Positions 18,945 to 28,436 of a stretch of 64,000 nt of DNA are shown here, one piece after another. The stretch lies in NCBI RefSeq assembly GCF_014280075.1, contig NZ_CP047950.1, positions 2,046,001-2,110,000 on the forward strand. Direction: 5' to 3'. A program made the translations under genes and the position numbers. Position 1 is the first letter of the stretch; every line of letters begins with the position of its first letter. This stretch comes from Synechococcus sp. A15-62. Its GTDB lineage: Bacteria; Cyanobacteriota; Cyanobacteriia; PCC-6307; Cyanobiaceae. The notes beneath the pieces are model-generated. The model did not search any database, had not been told where the DNA came from, and saw nothing but the letters and a program-made list of their open reading frames with translations.

Positions 18945-19574
18945 TCAGTGCTGCTCAAGGGAGGCCGGCTTGGAGGCGGAACTGACGTAATGGCACCAGA
19001 AACTGAGCCAGGCGGCAATACCGAGGAACTTGAAACCCTCCTCAAAGATCTGCACCGTCTCGTAGGAATTCGGCCACAGCCCCTGGAGGGCATCGGTCAG
19101 AACCGACAGACCCAACAGCACCACGGAGACCAGAAAGGTGTCGCCACCGAAGCGCCGCAGGGGGCCACGGAAGCGGAACAACAGCAGTCCGGTGAAGAAG
19201 GCGTAGGTGATGTAGAGGAACGCCTCACCGAGGTAGCGGTCATGCACCAGGAACATGTCGTCGAGGCAGAGCCAGAGCGAGAAACCACCTCCGCAGAAGG
19301 CGAATTGACGGTTCAGAACGGAGCCTTGGATCTGCCGAGTGGAGGCCGCAAACAAGGCAATGGCCGCCGCCGCCATCCAGAGCAGATAGCCCACGCTGGA
19401 AAGAAAACCTTCCCCGAGAGGGGCCTTGCAGGACTGGGCCAAGTCCTTCAGCACCAGCTTGGCGCTGATGCCTTCAGCGCCACTCCAGACCAAGGCGACC
19501 GCATAAAGAATGGCCGCCGGCACCACCGCCCAAAGCAGCGTGGATCGCAGGGTGGAACGAACAGGAACACTCAT
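18945..19574 (-). CDS. Conserved membrane protein of unknown function
   Basis: 209 residues with about six hydrophobic helices (at about 14-31, 58-76, 90-105, 120-135, 145-160 and 183-200). Charged residues inside the membrane region stand out: [20 protein letters not shown] (about 101-120) has two aspartate pairs and a histidine. That could be a metal or proton site, which is inference. I do not recognise the family. It lies between purE (4-base overlap at its start) and the AI-2E gene on the same strand. Confidence 0.8.
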   Translation of the reverse strand: MSVPVRSTLRSTLLWAVVPAAILYAVALVWSGAEGISAKLVLKDLAQSCKAPLGEGFLSSVGYLLWMAAAAIALFAASTRQIQGSVLNRQFAFCGGGFSLWLCLDDMFLVHDRYLGEAFLYITYAFFTGLLLFRFRGPLRRFGGDTFLVSVVLLGLSVLTDALQGLWPNSYETVQIFEEGFKFLGIAAWLSFWCHYVSSASKPASLEQH

Positions 19575-20125
19575 GAAGTCATCTGGGAGAGGTAATCCGT
19601 GCTGCCCAGATCAGCCAGGCGCGCATCCTTGGCCACCACAGCATCGTGGAGGCTGCTGCGGTAGGCCTCAAGTTTCCGGGCCAAGCCAGCGTCGGCCACT
19701 GACAGGATCTGGGCTGCCAGCAAGCCGGCATTGAGGCCTCCACCGATGGCGACGGTGGCCACCGGAATCCCCCCCGGCATCTGCACAATCGAGTGGAGGG
19801 AATCGACCCCGGACAGCGCCCGGCTCTGCACCGGCACGCCGATCACGGGCAGCGTGGTGAGGGCGGCCACCATGCCGGGGAGATGGGCCGCCCCGCCGGC
19901 ACCGGCGACGATCACCCCAAAACCCTTATCCCGGGCGGCTTGAGCGAAGTTCACCATCTCCAAAGGGGTTCGGTGGGCCGAGAGCACCCGAACATCCACC
20001 TCCACTCCCAGCTCGCGCAGGATGGCGGCGGCGGGTTCCATGGTGGGCAGGTCAGAGTCACTGCCCATCACAACGGCAACACGGGGGAGCACTGGCGGCA
20101 CAACGCAGAGGGGCAAGACTGCCAT
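19571..20125 (-). CDS. purE: N5-carboxyaminoimidazole ribonucleotide mutase
   Basis: 184 residues. Class I PurE, converting N5-CAIR to CAIR in purine synthesis. [12 protein letters not shown] (about residues 18-29), the catalytic-histidine loop VLSAHRTP (about 48-55) and [12 protein letters not shown] (about 74-85) are all present. About a dozen extra N-terminal residues precede the core, so a later start is possible. The stop overlaps the start of the downstream membrane-protein gene by 4 bases. It is divergent from nagA. Confidence 0.96.
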   Translation of the reverse strand: MAVLPLCVVPPVLPRVAVVMGSDSDLPTMEPAAAILRELGVEVDVRVLSAHRTPLEMVNFAQAARDKGFGVIVAGAGGAAHLPGMVAALTTLPVIGVPVQSRALSGVDSLHSIVQMPGGIPVATVAIGGGLNAGLLAAQILSVADAGLARKLEAYRSSLHDAVVAKDARLADLGSTDYLSQMTS

Positions 20126-20163
20126 CGTCTCCTCCGATGGCTGCCGAGGCCAGTGTTGCGTTG

Positions 20164-21324
20164 ATGCACCGGATCACCAACGTTCGTTTGCCTGGCCCCC
20201 TGCCCGGGGACGGAGACCAGCGCTATGCCGTCGACCTCGACGACCAGGGGCTGATCTGCCGCATCGACGTGATGGGCGGCGTGGCTCAACAAGTGGCGCA
20301 ACAAACCGATGCGGACTGGAAGGGCGACTGGCTCAGCCCCCGGGGTGTTGACCTGCAGATCAACGGCGGGTTGGGGCTGGCCTTCCCGGAACTGAGCGAA
20401 GCGGATCTGCCCCGGCTGGAGCAACTCCTCGAGCTGTTATGGCGCGATGGGGTCGAAGCAATCGCCCCGACTCTGGTGACCTGCGGCATCGCGCCGCTGC
20501 GCCAGGCCTTGGCCGTGCTGCGGCAGGCGCGTGACCTGCACCGACCAGGCCTTTGTCGGCTGCTGGGGGCCCATCTGGAGGGTCCATTTCTGGCCGAAGC
20601 CCGCCGCGGGGCCCATCCCCGTGAACACCTGGCCAGCCCAAGCCTGGAGGCTCTCGAGGAACGAATCGATGGGTTCGAAACGGAGATTGCTCTGGTCACC
20701 CTGGCCCCCGAACTGGAGGGGGCCGATGCGGTAATCGGGAGGCTGCAGGAGCTGGGCATCAGCGTGGCCCTGGGCCATAGCGCCGCCACGGCCGCACAGG
20801 CCAGCACCGGTTTCGATCAGGGGGTGGCCATGCTCACCCATGCCTTCAATGCCATGCCGGGGTTGCACCACCGGGCACCGGGCCCACTGGGGGAGGCCTG
20901 CCGGCGCGGAGGGGTTGCCCTGGGGCTGATCGCCGATGGCGTGCATGTTCACCCCACAATGGCGGTGCTGTTGCAACGGCTGGCGCCGGAGCAGACGGTG
21001 CTGGTGAGCGATGCACTGGCCCCCTACGGCCTCGCCGACGGAGAGCACCGCTGGGATGAGCGAGTGCTGCTGGTGGAGAACGGCACCTGCCGCCTCGAGG
21101 ACGGCACCCTGGCGGGGGTGACCCTGCCGCAACTGGAGGGGGTCAAACGTCTGGCCCACTGGAGTAACGCCCCCAGTGCGGCGATCTGGAGCGCCACGGT
21201 GGCACCGAGGCGGGTGATCGGCGATGCAACAGGGTGCATGGACGCCCTGGTGGGACGGCCACTGACGCAGCTGCTGCGCTGGCACCAGAAAGAGGGTGAG
21301 CTGCACTGGGCCTGCGCTGCTTAG
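20164..21324 (+). CDS. nagA: N-acetylglucosamine-6-phosphate deacetylase
   Basis: 386 residues from ATG 20164 (MHRITNV is the family's usual first strand); an in-frame ATG at 20137 would add nine residues. Amidohydrolase fold: GVDLQINGG (about 63), HLEGPFL (about 136, metal-binding glutamate), the GHSAAT metal histidine (about 205) and THAFNAM (about 225), then LVSDALAP (about 280, catalytic Asp). It deacetylates GlcNAc-6-P in aminosugar recycling from peptidoglycan or dissolved sugars. No nagB is in the window. Confidence 0.9.
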   Translation: MHRITNVRLPGPLPGDGDQRYAVDLDDQGLICRIDVMGGVAQQVAQQTDADWKGDWLSPRGVDLQINGGLGLAFPELSEADLPRLEQLLELLWRDGVEAIAPTLVTCGIAPLRQALAVLRQARDLHRPGLCRLLGAHLEGPFLAEARRGAHPREHLASPSLEALEERIDGFETEIALVTLAPELEGADAVIGRLQELGISVALGHSAATAAQASTGFDQGVAMLTHAFNAMPGLHHRAPGPLGEACRRGGVALGLIADGVHVHPTMAVLLQRLAPEQTVLVSDALAPYGLADGEHRWDERVLLVENGTCRLEDGTLAGVTLPQLEGVKRLAHWSNAPSAAIWSATVAPRRVIGDATGCMDALVGRPLTQLLRWHQKEGELHWACAA

Positions 21325-21351
21325 GATCCCGCCGACGCAAACCCTTCCGCC

Positions 21352-22065
21352 ATGGCCCCCGATCAGCTGCTGGAGCAGAAACAGGCCGAGAAGAAGGAGG
21401 TGAAGGGCTACTTCGAAACCACGGGTTTCGACCGCTGGAACCGCATCTACAGCGACAGCGATGACGTGAACAAGGTGCAGCGCAACATCCGCATCGGCCA
21501 CCAGAAGACCGTGGATGAAGTGCTGGCATGGATCAAGGAGAGCGGTGAACTCAGCCAGGCGAGCTTCTGCGACGCGGGCTGCGGCGTGGGCAGCCTCAGC
21601 CTTCCTTTGGCAGGGATGGGTGCCGGCTCGATCAGCGCCAGCGACATTTCCGAAGCCATGGCCCAGGAAGCGGAGCGCCGTGCCCGCGAAGCCGGCCTCG
21701 ACATGGCCAAGCTGAACTTCTTCGCCAGCGACCTGGAAAGCCTTAGCGGCTCTTTCCACACGGTGTGCTGCCTGGATGTTTTCATCCACTACCCCCAGCA
21801 ACCGGCCGAGGAGATGGTGAAGCACCTCTGCAGCCTCACCGAAAAGCGCCTGATCGTGAGCTTTGCGCCTTACACGCCGCTGCTGGCGCTGCTGAAGGGC
21901 ATCGGCCAGTTGTTTCCCGGACCCAGCAAAACAACCCGGGCCTACACCCTCAAAGAAGACGGGATCGTGAAAGCTGCCGAGGCCTGCGGCTTCAAGCTGG
22001 TGCGCCGCAGCCTGAACAAGGCCCCCTTCTATTTCTCCCGCTTAATCGAGTTCCGCAAAGCCTGA
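21352..22065 (+). CDS. chlM: Magnesium-protoporphyrin IX O-methyltransferase
   Basis: 237 residues. Transfers a methyl group from SAM to Mg-protoporphyrin IX in chlorophyll synthesis. It begins with the family block VKGYFETTGFDRWNRIYSD (residues about 15-33), which is specific to ChlM/BchM. The SAM motif I is DAGCGVGSLSLPL (about 75-87), and CLDVFIHYPQ lies near residue 140. It starts 27 bases after nagA. It is convergent with, and overlaps by 37 bases, the RluA-like gene, with an inverted repeat directly after its stop. Confidence 0.96.
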   Translation: MAPDQLLEQKQAEKKEVKGYFETTGFDRWNRIYSDSDDVNKVQRNIRIGHQKTVDEVLAWIKESGELSQASFCDAGCGVGSLSLPLAGMGAGSISASDISEAMAQEAERRAREAGLDMAKLNFFASDLESLSGSFHTVCCLDVFIHYPQQPAEEMVKHLCSLTEKRLIVSFAPYTPLLALLKGIGQLFPGPSKTTRAYTLKEDGIVKAAEACGFKLVRRSLNKAPFYFSRLIEFRKA

Positions 22066-22976
22066 TCTCCCTCACTTGGGGGATTCACCTGGAACATTTT
22101 GTCCCCTAAGTGAGGGAGACCCGAAAGCCGCCAGGCATGCAGCCGATAGCCGCCATCACCGGGGGTTGCGCTTGCTGAAATCTCGCGATCCGGGAGGTAC
22201 AGCGGATCCCCCAGCAAGGGACTGCCCAGCTGCGCCAGATGAATGCGGATCTGATGGGGCCGGCCGGTGGTGATCGTCACCCGCAGGCGATCACCCTCGT
22301 CTGTGCGCTCCAACAGCTCCAGCTCGGAGTGGGCGGAAAGCCGTTTGCGGATCGGCGCATCGCTGAGCGGTTCGGGCCCCCAGATCCAACTCAAGAGCGG
22401 ATGCGGCCGTTCCACCACATCACTGCTCACCGTCAGGCACTGCCCCAACTCCAAGCCGGGCACTCGCTGACTCCAGGCCTGATACACCTTGCGGCAACCG
22501 CCGTCGGGGCGGAACTGCTCTGACCAGAGGGCACGCGTTTGCGGCGTGCGGGCACACAGCTGCAGACCGGAGGTGAAGCGCCCCAGGCGGTGCACCGGCC
22601 GGGCTCCTGTGGGCTCGAGCAGGGCCGTGAGCGTGTGGCGCAGGAACCCCCCACCGGGCATTACCGGCAAGCCGGAGGGCTTGTTGATCACCAACAGATC
22701 GCCGTCGTCGTGGATCGTCTCCCATTGATCCGGGATCGCCTCCTCCAGCCAGGGCGGACGCCGCCAAGAGAGGGCCTCACCGCCCTGCAAGGCTCGATCA
22801 CTGCAGAGCAGCGCTCCATTCCAATCCAGCTCGCCCGCCGCAATCCGCTGCTGCCACACTGCGGCATCGGAGTGGCGATAGCGATCCGCCAACCAATCGC
22901 TCACCAAGGTGCCGGCAGCGGCCCGCGGCACACGATCGTGATAGGTCCAGCCGTCGTTGAGCGCTGCCGGCTTCAA
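22029..22976 (-). CDS. RluA-family pseudouridine synthase-like protein, atypical active site
   Basis: 315 residues. It has the RluA/RluD fold markers INKPSGLPVMPGGG (about 92-105), the active-site block PVHRLGRFTSGLQLCART (about 129) and the C-terminal TITTGRPHQIRIHLAQLGSPL (about 235). The block normally reads HRLDxxTSG, where the Asp is the catalytic nucleophile; here a Gly occupies it. A subfamily with HRLGR exists as far as I recall, so it may be an active variant or a non-catalytic RNA binder. The start overlaps the response-regulator stop by 4 bases, and the last 40 codons span an 18-bp inverted repeat. Confidence 0.8.
   Translation of the reverse strand: MKPAALNDGWTYHDRVPRAAAGTLVSDWLADRYRHSDAAVWQQRIAAGELDWNGALLCSDRALQGGEALSWRRPPWLEEAIPDQWETIHDDGDLLVINKPSGLPVMPGGGFLRHTLTALLEPTGARPVHRLGRFTSGLQLCARTPQTRALWSEQFRPDGGCRKVYQAWSQRVPGLELGQCLTVSSDVVERPHPLLSWIWGPEPLSDAPIRKRLSAHSELELLERTDEGDRLRVTITTGRPHQIRIHLAQLGSPLLGDPLYLPDREISASATPGDGGYRLHAWRLSGLPHLGDKMFQVNPPSEGDQALRNSIKREK
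22066..22119. repeat. 18-bp inverted repeat at the chlM/RluA-like 3' junction
   Basis: Left arm 22066-22083 (TCTCCCTCACTTGGGGGA) and right arm 22102-22119 are reverse complements with a single mismatch, separated by 18 bases. It starts one base after the chlM stop and lies inside the coding sequence of the convergent RluA-like gene, where the arms encode GLPHLGD and NPPSEGD. There is no T-run on either side, so it is probably a bidirectional mRNA end or a stability hairpin rather than a classical terminator. Confidence 0.7.
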
Positions 22977-23710
22977 GTCACGAGACGGTGCTCCAGGGCG
23001 TAGCGCACCAGTTCCGTGCGGCTGGAGGTGCCCGTCTTGTTGAACAACCGGCTCACGTATTTCTCCACATTGCGGATCGAGGTCTCCAACTGGCGGGCAA
23101 TCTCCTTATTCATCAATCCTTCCGCCACCAGCTGGAGCACACTCGCCTCCCGCGGCGTGAAGCTGTGCACCACCGGCTCGGTGGAAGGCAGCGCTTCGGC
23201 CTGGGCCAGCAGCGAGCGGATCTCAGTGATCTGCTTGGCCATCTGACCCATATCAGTATCGGCAAAGCGCGCAGCTTCCTGCAACAGCCGTTGCTGGCGC
23301 TGGGCCACGTTGCGCACCCGCGCCACCAGCTCATCGGGATCGAAGGGCTTGGGGATGTAGTCGTCCACTCCGGCCAGGTAGCCCTGAGTGCGGTCCGCCG
23401 TCATCCCCTTGGCGGTGAGGAAGATCACCGGAGTGCCTCCGAGCCGTTCATCGGCGCGCAGCTTCTGCAGCAGGCCATAGCCATCCAGCCGCGGCATCAT
23501 CACGTCGCTGATCACCACATCCGGCAGCATCTGCTGCGCCTTGGCGAAGCCTTCTTCCCCATCCACGGCAGTGGTCACCTCAAAGCCTTCGTCTTCCAGG
23601 TAGGCCTGCACCGCCGTGCGCAGGCCCGGCTCATCGTCCACCAGCAACAGACGCGGAGCGGGCGCCGCGACCTCGGCGGATTCAGCAGTGGGGGTGGGCG
23701 CGTCGCTCAT
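22973..23710 (-). CDS. Two-component response regulator, LuxR/NarL type
   Basis: 245 residues. Receiver domain at about 19-135 with acidic pocket LLVDDEP (about 21), phospho-acceptor Asp in VVISDVMMPRLDG (about 67) and lysine in PKPFDPDEL (about 119). A linker follows (about 140-180), then a LuxR-type HTH: FTPREASVLQLVAEGLMNKEIARQ...RNVEKYVSRLFNKTG (about 184-228). It resembles the cyanobacterial/plastid Ycf29 type, though that name is only a suggestion. No histidine kinase is adjacent, which is usual for marine picocyanobacteria. Its stop overlaps the RluA-like start. Confidence 0.9.
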   Translation of the reverse strand: MSDAPTPTAESAEVAAPAPRLLLVDDEPGLRTAVQAYLEDEGFEVTTAVDGEEGFAKAQQMLPDVVISDVMMPRLDGYGLLQKLRADERLGGTPVIFLTAKGMTADRTQGYLAGVDDYIPKPFDPDELVARVRNVAQRQQRLLQEAARFADTDMGQMAKQITEIRSLLAQAEALPSTEPVVHSFTPREASVLQLVAEGLMNKEIARQLETSIRNVEKYVSRLFNKTGTSSRTELVRYALEHRLVT

Positions 23711-23749
23711 GGCTGGAATCGCTCTGGGCGCAATGTATGGAGCGCGCGC

Positions 23750-24262
23750 TCAACGGGCCAGTGCGGGTAACTGCTCCTGCTGTTCGGGTATCAGGGTGGA
23801 AAAGCCCAGATCCAGAGCCTTCTGGCGCAACGTGGCAGGGTCGGTTCCCGCCACCTCCGGCACACAGGCCGCCCACCACACCAGGTGATCCTCACGGTTC
23901 ACGTCCGTGATCGGACCGCCGGGGTTGAGGGTGCGCACATAAACGGCCGATGGCGTGCGTTTCACCCGCAAGGGCTTCTCTGTGGAGCAATTGACGCTCT
24001 CCACATAAACGTTCAGATGCGACGCCGACTCCTCCCACAAGCTGTAGCTGCGGGTGTCGGGATTCGACGGCGCTGGCTTGACTCCATAGATCCCGATCGA
24101 CAGGGTGCCAACGGGGGCCGGTCGTTCGATCAACACCTTGAGATCAGCCGGCCGCGATTGGCGCATCCGCTCCAGCACCTGCTCACGATCGAAACCACTC
24201 ACGGGCTGCGCCCAAATCAGCCCCCCCAAACCCAGGAGAGCCATCGGCATCCGCAGACCCAT
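23750..24262 (-). CDS. Secreted hypothetical protein
   Basis: 170 residues from ATG 24262, chosen because it gives a clear signal peptide (MGLRMPMALLGLGGLIWAQPVSG). The longer frame to 24391 adds a Pro/Arg-rich stretch and runs over the divergent desulfurase gene. The mature part has no motif I recognise; it contains two cysteines (about 101 and 141) that could form a disulfide, and strand-like segments such as GTLSIGIYGVKP. Probably periplasmic. Confidence 0.7.
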   Translation of the reverse strand: MGLRMPMALLGLGGLIWAQPVSGFDREQVLERMRQSRPADLKVLIERPAPVGTLSIGIYGVKPAPSNPDTRSYSLWEESASHLNVYVESVNCSTEKPLRVKRTPSAVYVRTLNPGGPITDVNREDHLVWWAACVPEVAGTDPATLRQKALDLGFSTLIPEQQEQLPALAR

Positions 24263-24315
24263 GCCAGCGCTGTTCGCAATGCAGCACCATGATCGCAACA
24301 TCTGCCTGAATCGTC

Positions 24316-25449
24316 CTGAGCGGCTCGGCTCTCGCCTTTGATTTCCAGGCCACCACCCCCTGTGCGGCTGAGGTGGTGGAGGCGATGGCACCCTTCTGGA
24401 GTACGGACTGGGGCAATCCCTCCAGCCGGCAGCATCGGCTCGGCCTCAGCGCCTCTGCAGCGGTGAAGCTGGCGCGGCGCCAGTTGGCGGAGACCTTGGG
24501 GGTGAACCCAGAACGGCTGGTGTTCACCAGTGGCGCCACCGAAGCCAACAACCTGGCGCTGCTGGGCCATGCCCGCGCCCTGGGCAAGGCGCATCTGATC
24601 AGCGTGGCCACCGAACACCACGCCGTGCTCGATCCGCTCCAGCAGCTGCAACGGGAGGGGTTCAGCGTCACCCTGCTGACCCCAGGCCCCGATGGACTGA
24701 TCAGCCCCGAGCAGCTGGAGGCGGCGATCACCCCTGAGACGCGGCTGGTGAGCGTGATGGCAGCCAACAACGAAATCGGCGTGCTTCAGCCGCTCGAGCA
24801 GCTGGGAGCTGTCTGCCGCAGCCATGGCATCACCCTGCACAGCGATGGGGCCCAGGCCTTCGGAACCTTGCCACTCAACCCCGATGCCCTGGGGGTTGAT
24901 CTGCTCAGCCTCAGTGCCCACAAGCTTTACGGACCCAAGGGCATCGGTGCCCTGGTGCTGCGGGAGGGCATCGCGATCGAACCGCTGCAGTGGGGGGGCG
25001 GCCAGGAGTCGGGACTCCGGGCCGGCACCCTGCCCACCGCCTTGATCGTGGGCTTTGCCGCCGCCGCCCGCCTGGCTCTGCAGGAGCAAGATCAGCGCAA
25101 CAGCCGGCTTCAGAAGCTGCGCGATCAGCTCTGGGAGGGCCTGCAGCGGCGCCTCCCGGGGGTGCTGCTCAATGGAGCCCTGCAGCCGCGTCTTCCCCAC
25201 AACCTCAACATCAGCCTGCCCGGGGTGAACGGCAGCCGCCTGCACCGGGCCCTGCGCCCCCACCTGGCCTGCAGCAGTGGCTCCGCCTGCAGCAACGGCG
25301 CCCCATCCCACGTGCTCCAGGCGATCGGCCGCTCGCGCGCTGAAGCCGAAGCCTCGTTGCGGTTGAGCCTGGGGCGCGACACCACAGCCACCGATGTGGA
25401 TCAGGCCATCGCCGCAATCAGCGACGCCGTTGCTGCCACCAAAGCTTGA
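24316..25449 (+). CDS. Cysteine desulfurase (NifS/IscS family), start codon unusual
   Basis: PLP enzyme that takes sulfur from cysteine for Fe-S clusters and other sulfur compounds. PLP lysine in SLSAHKLYGPKG, GATEANNLALLGHA near the start, and the active cysteine region CSSGSACSNG at the end are all present. The conserved first strand (AFDFQATTPC) lies at 24334-24363, upstream of the first in-frame GTG (24373) and ATG (24385). An in-frame stop at 24307 leaves only non-canonical starts (CTG 24316, ATC 24310). Starting at GTG 24373 would remove a conserved strand. I give CTG 24316 as the best guess; a lost ATG or sequence error is possible. The closely following membrane-protein gene (25483) may share the transcript. 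Confidence 0.85.
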   Translation: MSGSALAFDFQATTPCAAEVVEAMAPFWSTDWGNPSSRQHRLGLSASAAVKLARRQLAETLGVNPERLVFTSGATEANNLALLGHARALGKAHLISVATEHHAVLDPLQQLQREGFSVTLLTPGPDGLISPEQLEAAITPETRLVSVMAANNEIGVLQPLEQLGAVCRSHGITLHSDGAQAFGTLPLNPDALGVDLLSLSAHKLYGPKGIGALVLREGIAIEPLQWGGGQESGLRAGTLPTALIVGFAAAARLALQEQDQRNSRLQKLRDQLWEGLQRRLPGVLLNGALQPRLPHNLNISLPGVNGSRLHRALRPHLACSSGSACSNGAPSHVLQAIGRSRAEAEASLRLSLGRDTTATDVDQAIAAISDAVAATKA

Positions 25450-25482
25450 GCTCCCTAACGTCCGCGCAGCTGCCTGGACGCC

Positions 25483-26292
25483 ATGGCCACCACCCCCTCC
25501 CCGACAGGACTTTCCTTAGGGCAGGCCCTGCAGGACGGTTGGCAGGTGTTCCGGCGCAGCCCTTGGCCATTTGTGGGCTTTGTGCTGCTCAGCTTCGGCT
25601 GCAACCTGGCGCTCGACTGGCTGCCCGCCCCCGCCAACAGCCTGACCAGCGGTTTGATCAATCTCTGGGTCTCGATCGGATTGATGCGCGGGGTCTGGCT
25701 CGGCTTGCAGGGCAAACAACCGACCTTTGGCGATCTGATCAAACTCAATCCAGGAGCAACTTGGCGCCTGTTCAGCCGTCAGTTTGTTCTGGGGCTGTTG
25801 CTGACACTGATCAGCGGCGCAGCGTTCGCCTTGGCGGTGAATGCAGCGCAGGCGAGCCCCTTGGTAGAGGACCTGGTGAGCCTGAGCGTGGGAGCTGATG
25901 GGTCAGACCCCAGCCAACTGCCGGTGTTGCTGGCTGCGCTCCAGGCTTTGGGATTGCAGCTGCTGAGCAGCCCCGTCGCGATGCTGCTCCTATTCCTCGG
26001 CAGTGTCTTGAGCCTGTACATCCAGGTGAACCAGGCTTTTCTGGGCTACCTGGCCGTGATGAAGGGCCTCGGCCCCATCCAGGCCCTGCAAGCAGGCTTC
26101 ACCACGGTTCAGTAGCACTGGTGGACGGTGTTTGGCCTGCTGGCACTGCAGCTGGGGGGTTTGGCGCTGGGCTTTGTAGCCTGCGGATTCGGCCTGCTGG
26201 CGGCCGTTCCTGTGGTGTCTGGCCTCACTGCTTCCGCCTACCGCCAATTGTTCGGCGATGACGATGCCGCCGGGTTCATGAGCGGCCGCTAA
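25483..26292 (+). pseudogene. Multi-pass membrane protein gene interrupted by an in-frame amber codon
   Basis: Coding runs from ATG 25483 to TAG at 26113-26115 (210 residues), then continues in the same frame for 58 sensible codons (HWWTVFGLLALQLGGLALGF..., ending SGR) to TAA 26290-26292. The continuation contains a hydrophobic helix that completes a membrane protein with about six helices, so the TAG is a lesion or sequencing error within one gene rather than its natural end. The family appears to be a glycine-rich integral membrane protein with no assigned function. Its true end overlaps rsmH (opposite strand) by 4 bases. Confidence 0.75.
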
Positions 26293-27173
26293 GCAGCCAC
26301 CAGACGCTGGGCCACGCGCCACTTGGCACTGCGGCTGCGGGGATTGGCCTCCTCCTCCTGCTCGGTGGCCACCACCGGCTTGCGGGTGATCCGTTGCAAG
26401 CGCTCATCGCGCAGAAAGGCGGTTTTGACTCGGCGGTCTTCCAAGGAATGGAAGCTGATGATTCCCAGAAGCCCCTCGGGCTCGAGCCAGTCAGGGGCTT
26501 GCTGGAGCAGGCGATCGAGCACCCCCAACTCATCGTTCACGGCAATCCGCAGGGCCTGAAAAGTGCGGGTGGCGGGATGAATCCGCCCCCGCCGCGCCTT
26601 GGGGGGATAGCAACCGGCCACGGCGTAGGCCAAGGCCGCGGTGCCGTCATAGGAACCCTTGTCTTTGAGATCGGCTTTGATCCGCCGAGCGATGCGGCGG
26701 GACAGCCGCTCCTCCCCGTAGCCATAGATCAGATCCGCGAGCTCGTTCTCCTCCAGGCGATCAATCAGCTCAGCCGCAGTCTCCCCTTCACCAGCGGCAT
26801 TCATCCGCATGTCCAAGGGACCATCCAGGCGAAAACTGAAGCCCCGCTCCGCCACATCCAGCTGCGGGCTGCTCACCCCCAGATCCGCCAGAACCATCAC
26901 AGCGGGCTCTGGCGGCACGTAATCGGCAAAGTTGGTGGCCACGATCGAGACGCGATCGCCAAAGGAGGCCAGACGCTCCGCGGCCGCGGCCCGGGCCGTG
27001 GCGTCCTGGTCCAAACCGATCAATCGCAGGCCGGGATGCTGTTCCAGCAACAGAGCGCTGTGGCCACCGCCACCGAGAGTGGCATCGATCAACAGGCCAT
27101 CCGGACGGGGAATCTGCCGGGCCGCATCCAGCACCGCATCGGCCAGCACGGGCACATGGCTGAAGGGGGGCAC
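26289..27173 (-). CDS. rsmH: 16S rRNA (cytosine(1402)-N(4))-methyltransferase
   Basis: 294 residues. Methylates N4 of C1402 in the 16S rRNA decoding site. SAM motif [14 protein letters not shown] (about 30-43), [13 protein letters not shown] (about 93-105), [15 protein letters not shown] (about 109) and the C-terminal [12 protein letters not shown] (about 240) are all typical of RsmH/MraW. It is not in a dcw cluster, as usual in cyanobacteria. It is divergent from ndhH across 54 bases. Confidence 0.97.
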   Translation of the reverse strand: MPPFSHVPVLADAVLDAARQIPRPDGLLIDATLGGGGHSALLLEQHPGLRLIGLDQDATARAAAAERLASFGDRVSIVATNFADYVPPEPAVMVLADLGVSSPQLDVAERGFSFRLDGPLDMRMNAAGEGETAAELIDRLEENELADLIYGYGEERLSRRIARRIKADLKDKGSYDGTAALAYAVAGCYPPKARRGRIHPATRTFQALRIAVNDELGVLDRLLQQAPDWLEPEGLLGIISFHSLEDRRVKTAFLRDERLQRITRKPVVATEQEEEANPRSRSAKWRVAQRLVAA

Positions 27174-27227
27174 AAGCCACAGGCGAAGACTCCTTAAGAT
27201 CTACACATCGATCGGACCACCGCTCCC

Positions 27228-28412
27228 ATGACGCAGCTGGAAACGCGCACGGAGCCCATGGTGGTGAACTTCGGGCCCCACCACCCCTCCATGCACGGGG
27301 TGCTGCGGCTCGTGGTCACCCTCGATGGAGAGGACGTGGTCGACTGCGAACCGGTGATCGGTTACCTCCATCGCGGCATGGAAAAGATCGCCGAGAACCG
27401 CACGAACGTGATGTTCGTGCCCTACGTGAGCCGCATGGACTACGCGGCGGGGATGTTCTACGAGGCGATCGTGGTGAACGCCCCGGAAAAACTGGCGAAT
27501 ATCCCAGTGCCCAAGCGGGCGAGCTACATCCGGGTGCTGATGCTGGAACTCAACCGCATCGCCAATCACCTGCTCTGGCTTGGACCCTTCCTTGCTGACG
27601 TGGGTGCCCAGACCCCGTTCTTCTACATCTTCCGCGAGCGGGAGATGATCTACGACCTCTGGGAAGCCGCCACCGGCCAGCGGCTGATCAACAACAACTA
27701 TTTCCGCATCGGCGGCGTCGCCGCGGACCTGCCCTGGGGCTGGCTTGAAAAGTGCCGCGATTTCTGCGACTGGTTCGGCCCCAAGATCGATGAATACGAA
27801 AAGCTGATCACCAACAACCCGATTTTCCGGCGCCGGATTGAAGGCCTGGGAACGATCGAGAAGGAAGACGCCATCAACTGGAGCCTCTCCGGTCCGATGC
27901 TGCGCGCTTCCGGTGTGCCCTGGGATCTGCGCAAAGTGGATCACTACGAGTGCTACGACGATTTCGACTGGCAGGTGGCCTGGGAGAAGGAAGGCGACTG
28001 CTACGCCCGCTACCGCGTGCGCATCGAAGAAATGCGCCAGTCGCTCAAGATCCTGCGCCAGGCCTGCGACATGATCCCAGGCGGCCCCACCGAAAACCTC
28101 GAGGCCAAGCGACTCAACGAAGGCAAGGGCAGCGACGCCGCCGGTTTCGACTTCCAGTACGTAGCCAAGAAGGTGGCGCCCACCTTCAAGATCCCCAACG
28201 GCGAGCTGTACACCCGGCTGGAGTCGGGCAAGGGCGAGATCGGCGTGTTCATCCAGGGCAACAACGACGTCACCCCCTGGCGATTCAAGATCCGCGCTGC
28301 TGACAGCAACAACTTGCAGATCCTTCCCCACATCCTCAAGGGACACAAGGTTGCCGACATCATGGCCATCCTCGGTTCCATCGACGTGATCATGGGATCG
28401 GTGGATCGCTGA
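27228..28412 (+). CDS. ndhH: NAD(P)H-quinone oxidoreductase subunit H (NdhH)
   Basis: 394 residues. The peripheral-arm 49 kDa (NuoD) subunit that forms the quinone-reduction site with NdhK. The N-terminus has [14 protein letters not shown] (about 15-28) and [15 protein letters not shown] (about 44-58); the end is [11 protein letters not shown]. It stands apart from ndhAIGE and ndhFD in this window, which is the normal dispersed arrangement of cyanobacterial ndh genes. The downstream DUF2752 gene begins 24 bases later. Confidence 0.97.
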   Translation: MTQLETRTEPMVVNFGPHHPSMHGVLRLVVTLDGEDVVDCEPVIGYLHRGMEKIAENRTNVMFVPYVSRMDYAAGMFYEAIVVNAPEKLANIPVPKRASYIRVLMLELNRIANHLLWLGPFLADVGAQTPFFYIFREREMIYDLWEAATGQRLINNNYFRIGGVAADLPWGWLEKCRDFCDWFGPKIDEYEKLITNNPIFRRRIEGLGTIEKEDAINWSLSGPMLRASGVPWDLRKVDHYECYDDFDWQVAWEKEGDCYARYRVRIEEMRQSLKILRQACDMIPGGPTENLEAKRLNEGKGSDAAGFDFQYVAKKVAPTFKIPNGELYTRLESGKGEIGVFIQGNNDVTPWRFKIRAADSNNLQILPHILKGHKVADIMAILGSIDVIMGSVDR

Positions 28413-28436
28413 TCTCTGAATCGTTTTCTGCGGCGG

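Noticed and set aside
18027-19595. 522-codon plus-strand frame
   Set aside because: Gln/His/Arg-rich antisense of the AI-2E and membrane-protein genes; no family resemblance.
20437-21825. 462-codon minus-strand frame
   Set aside because: Antisense of nagA and chlM, both certain.
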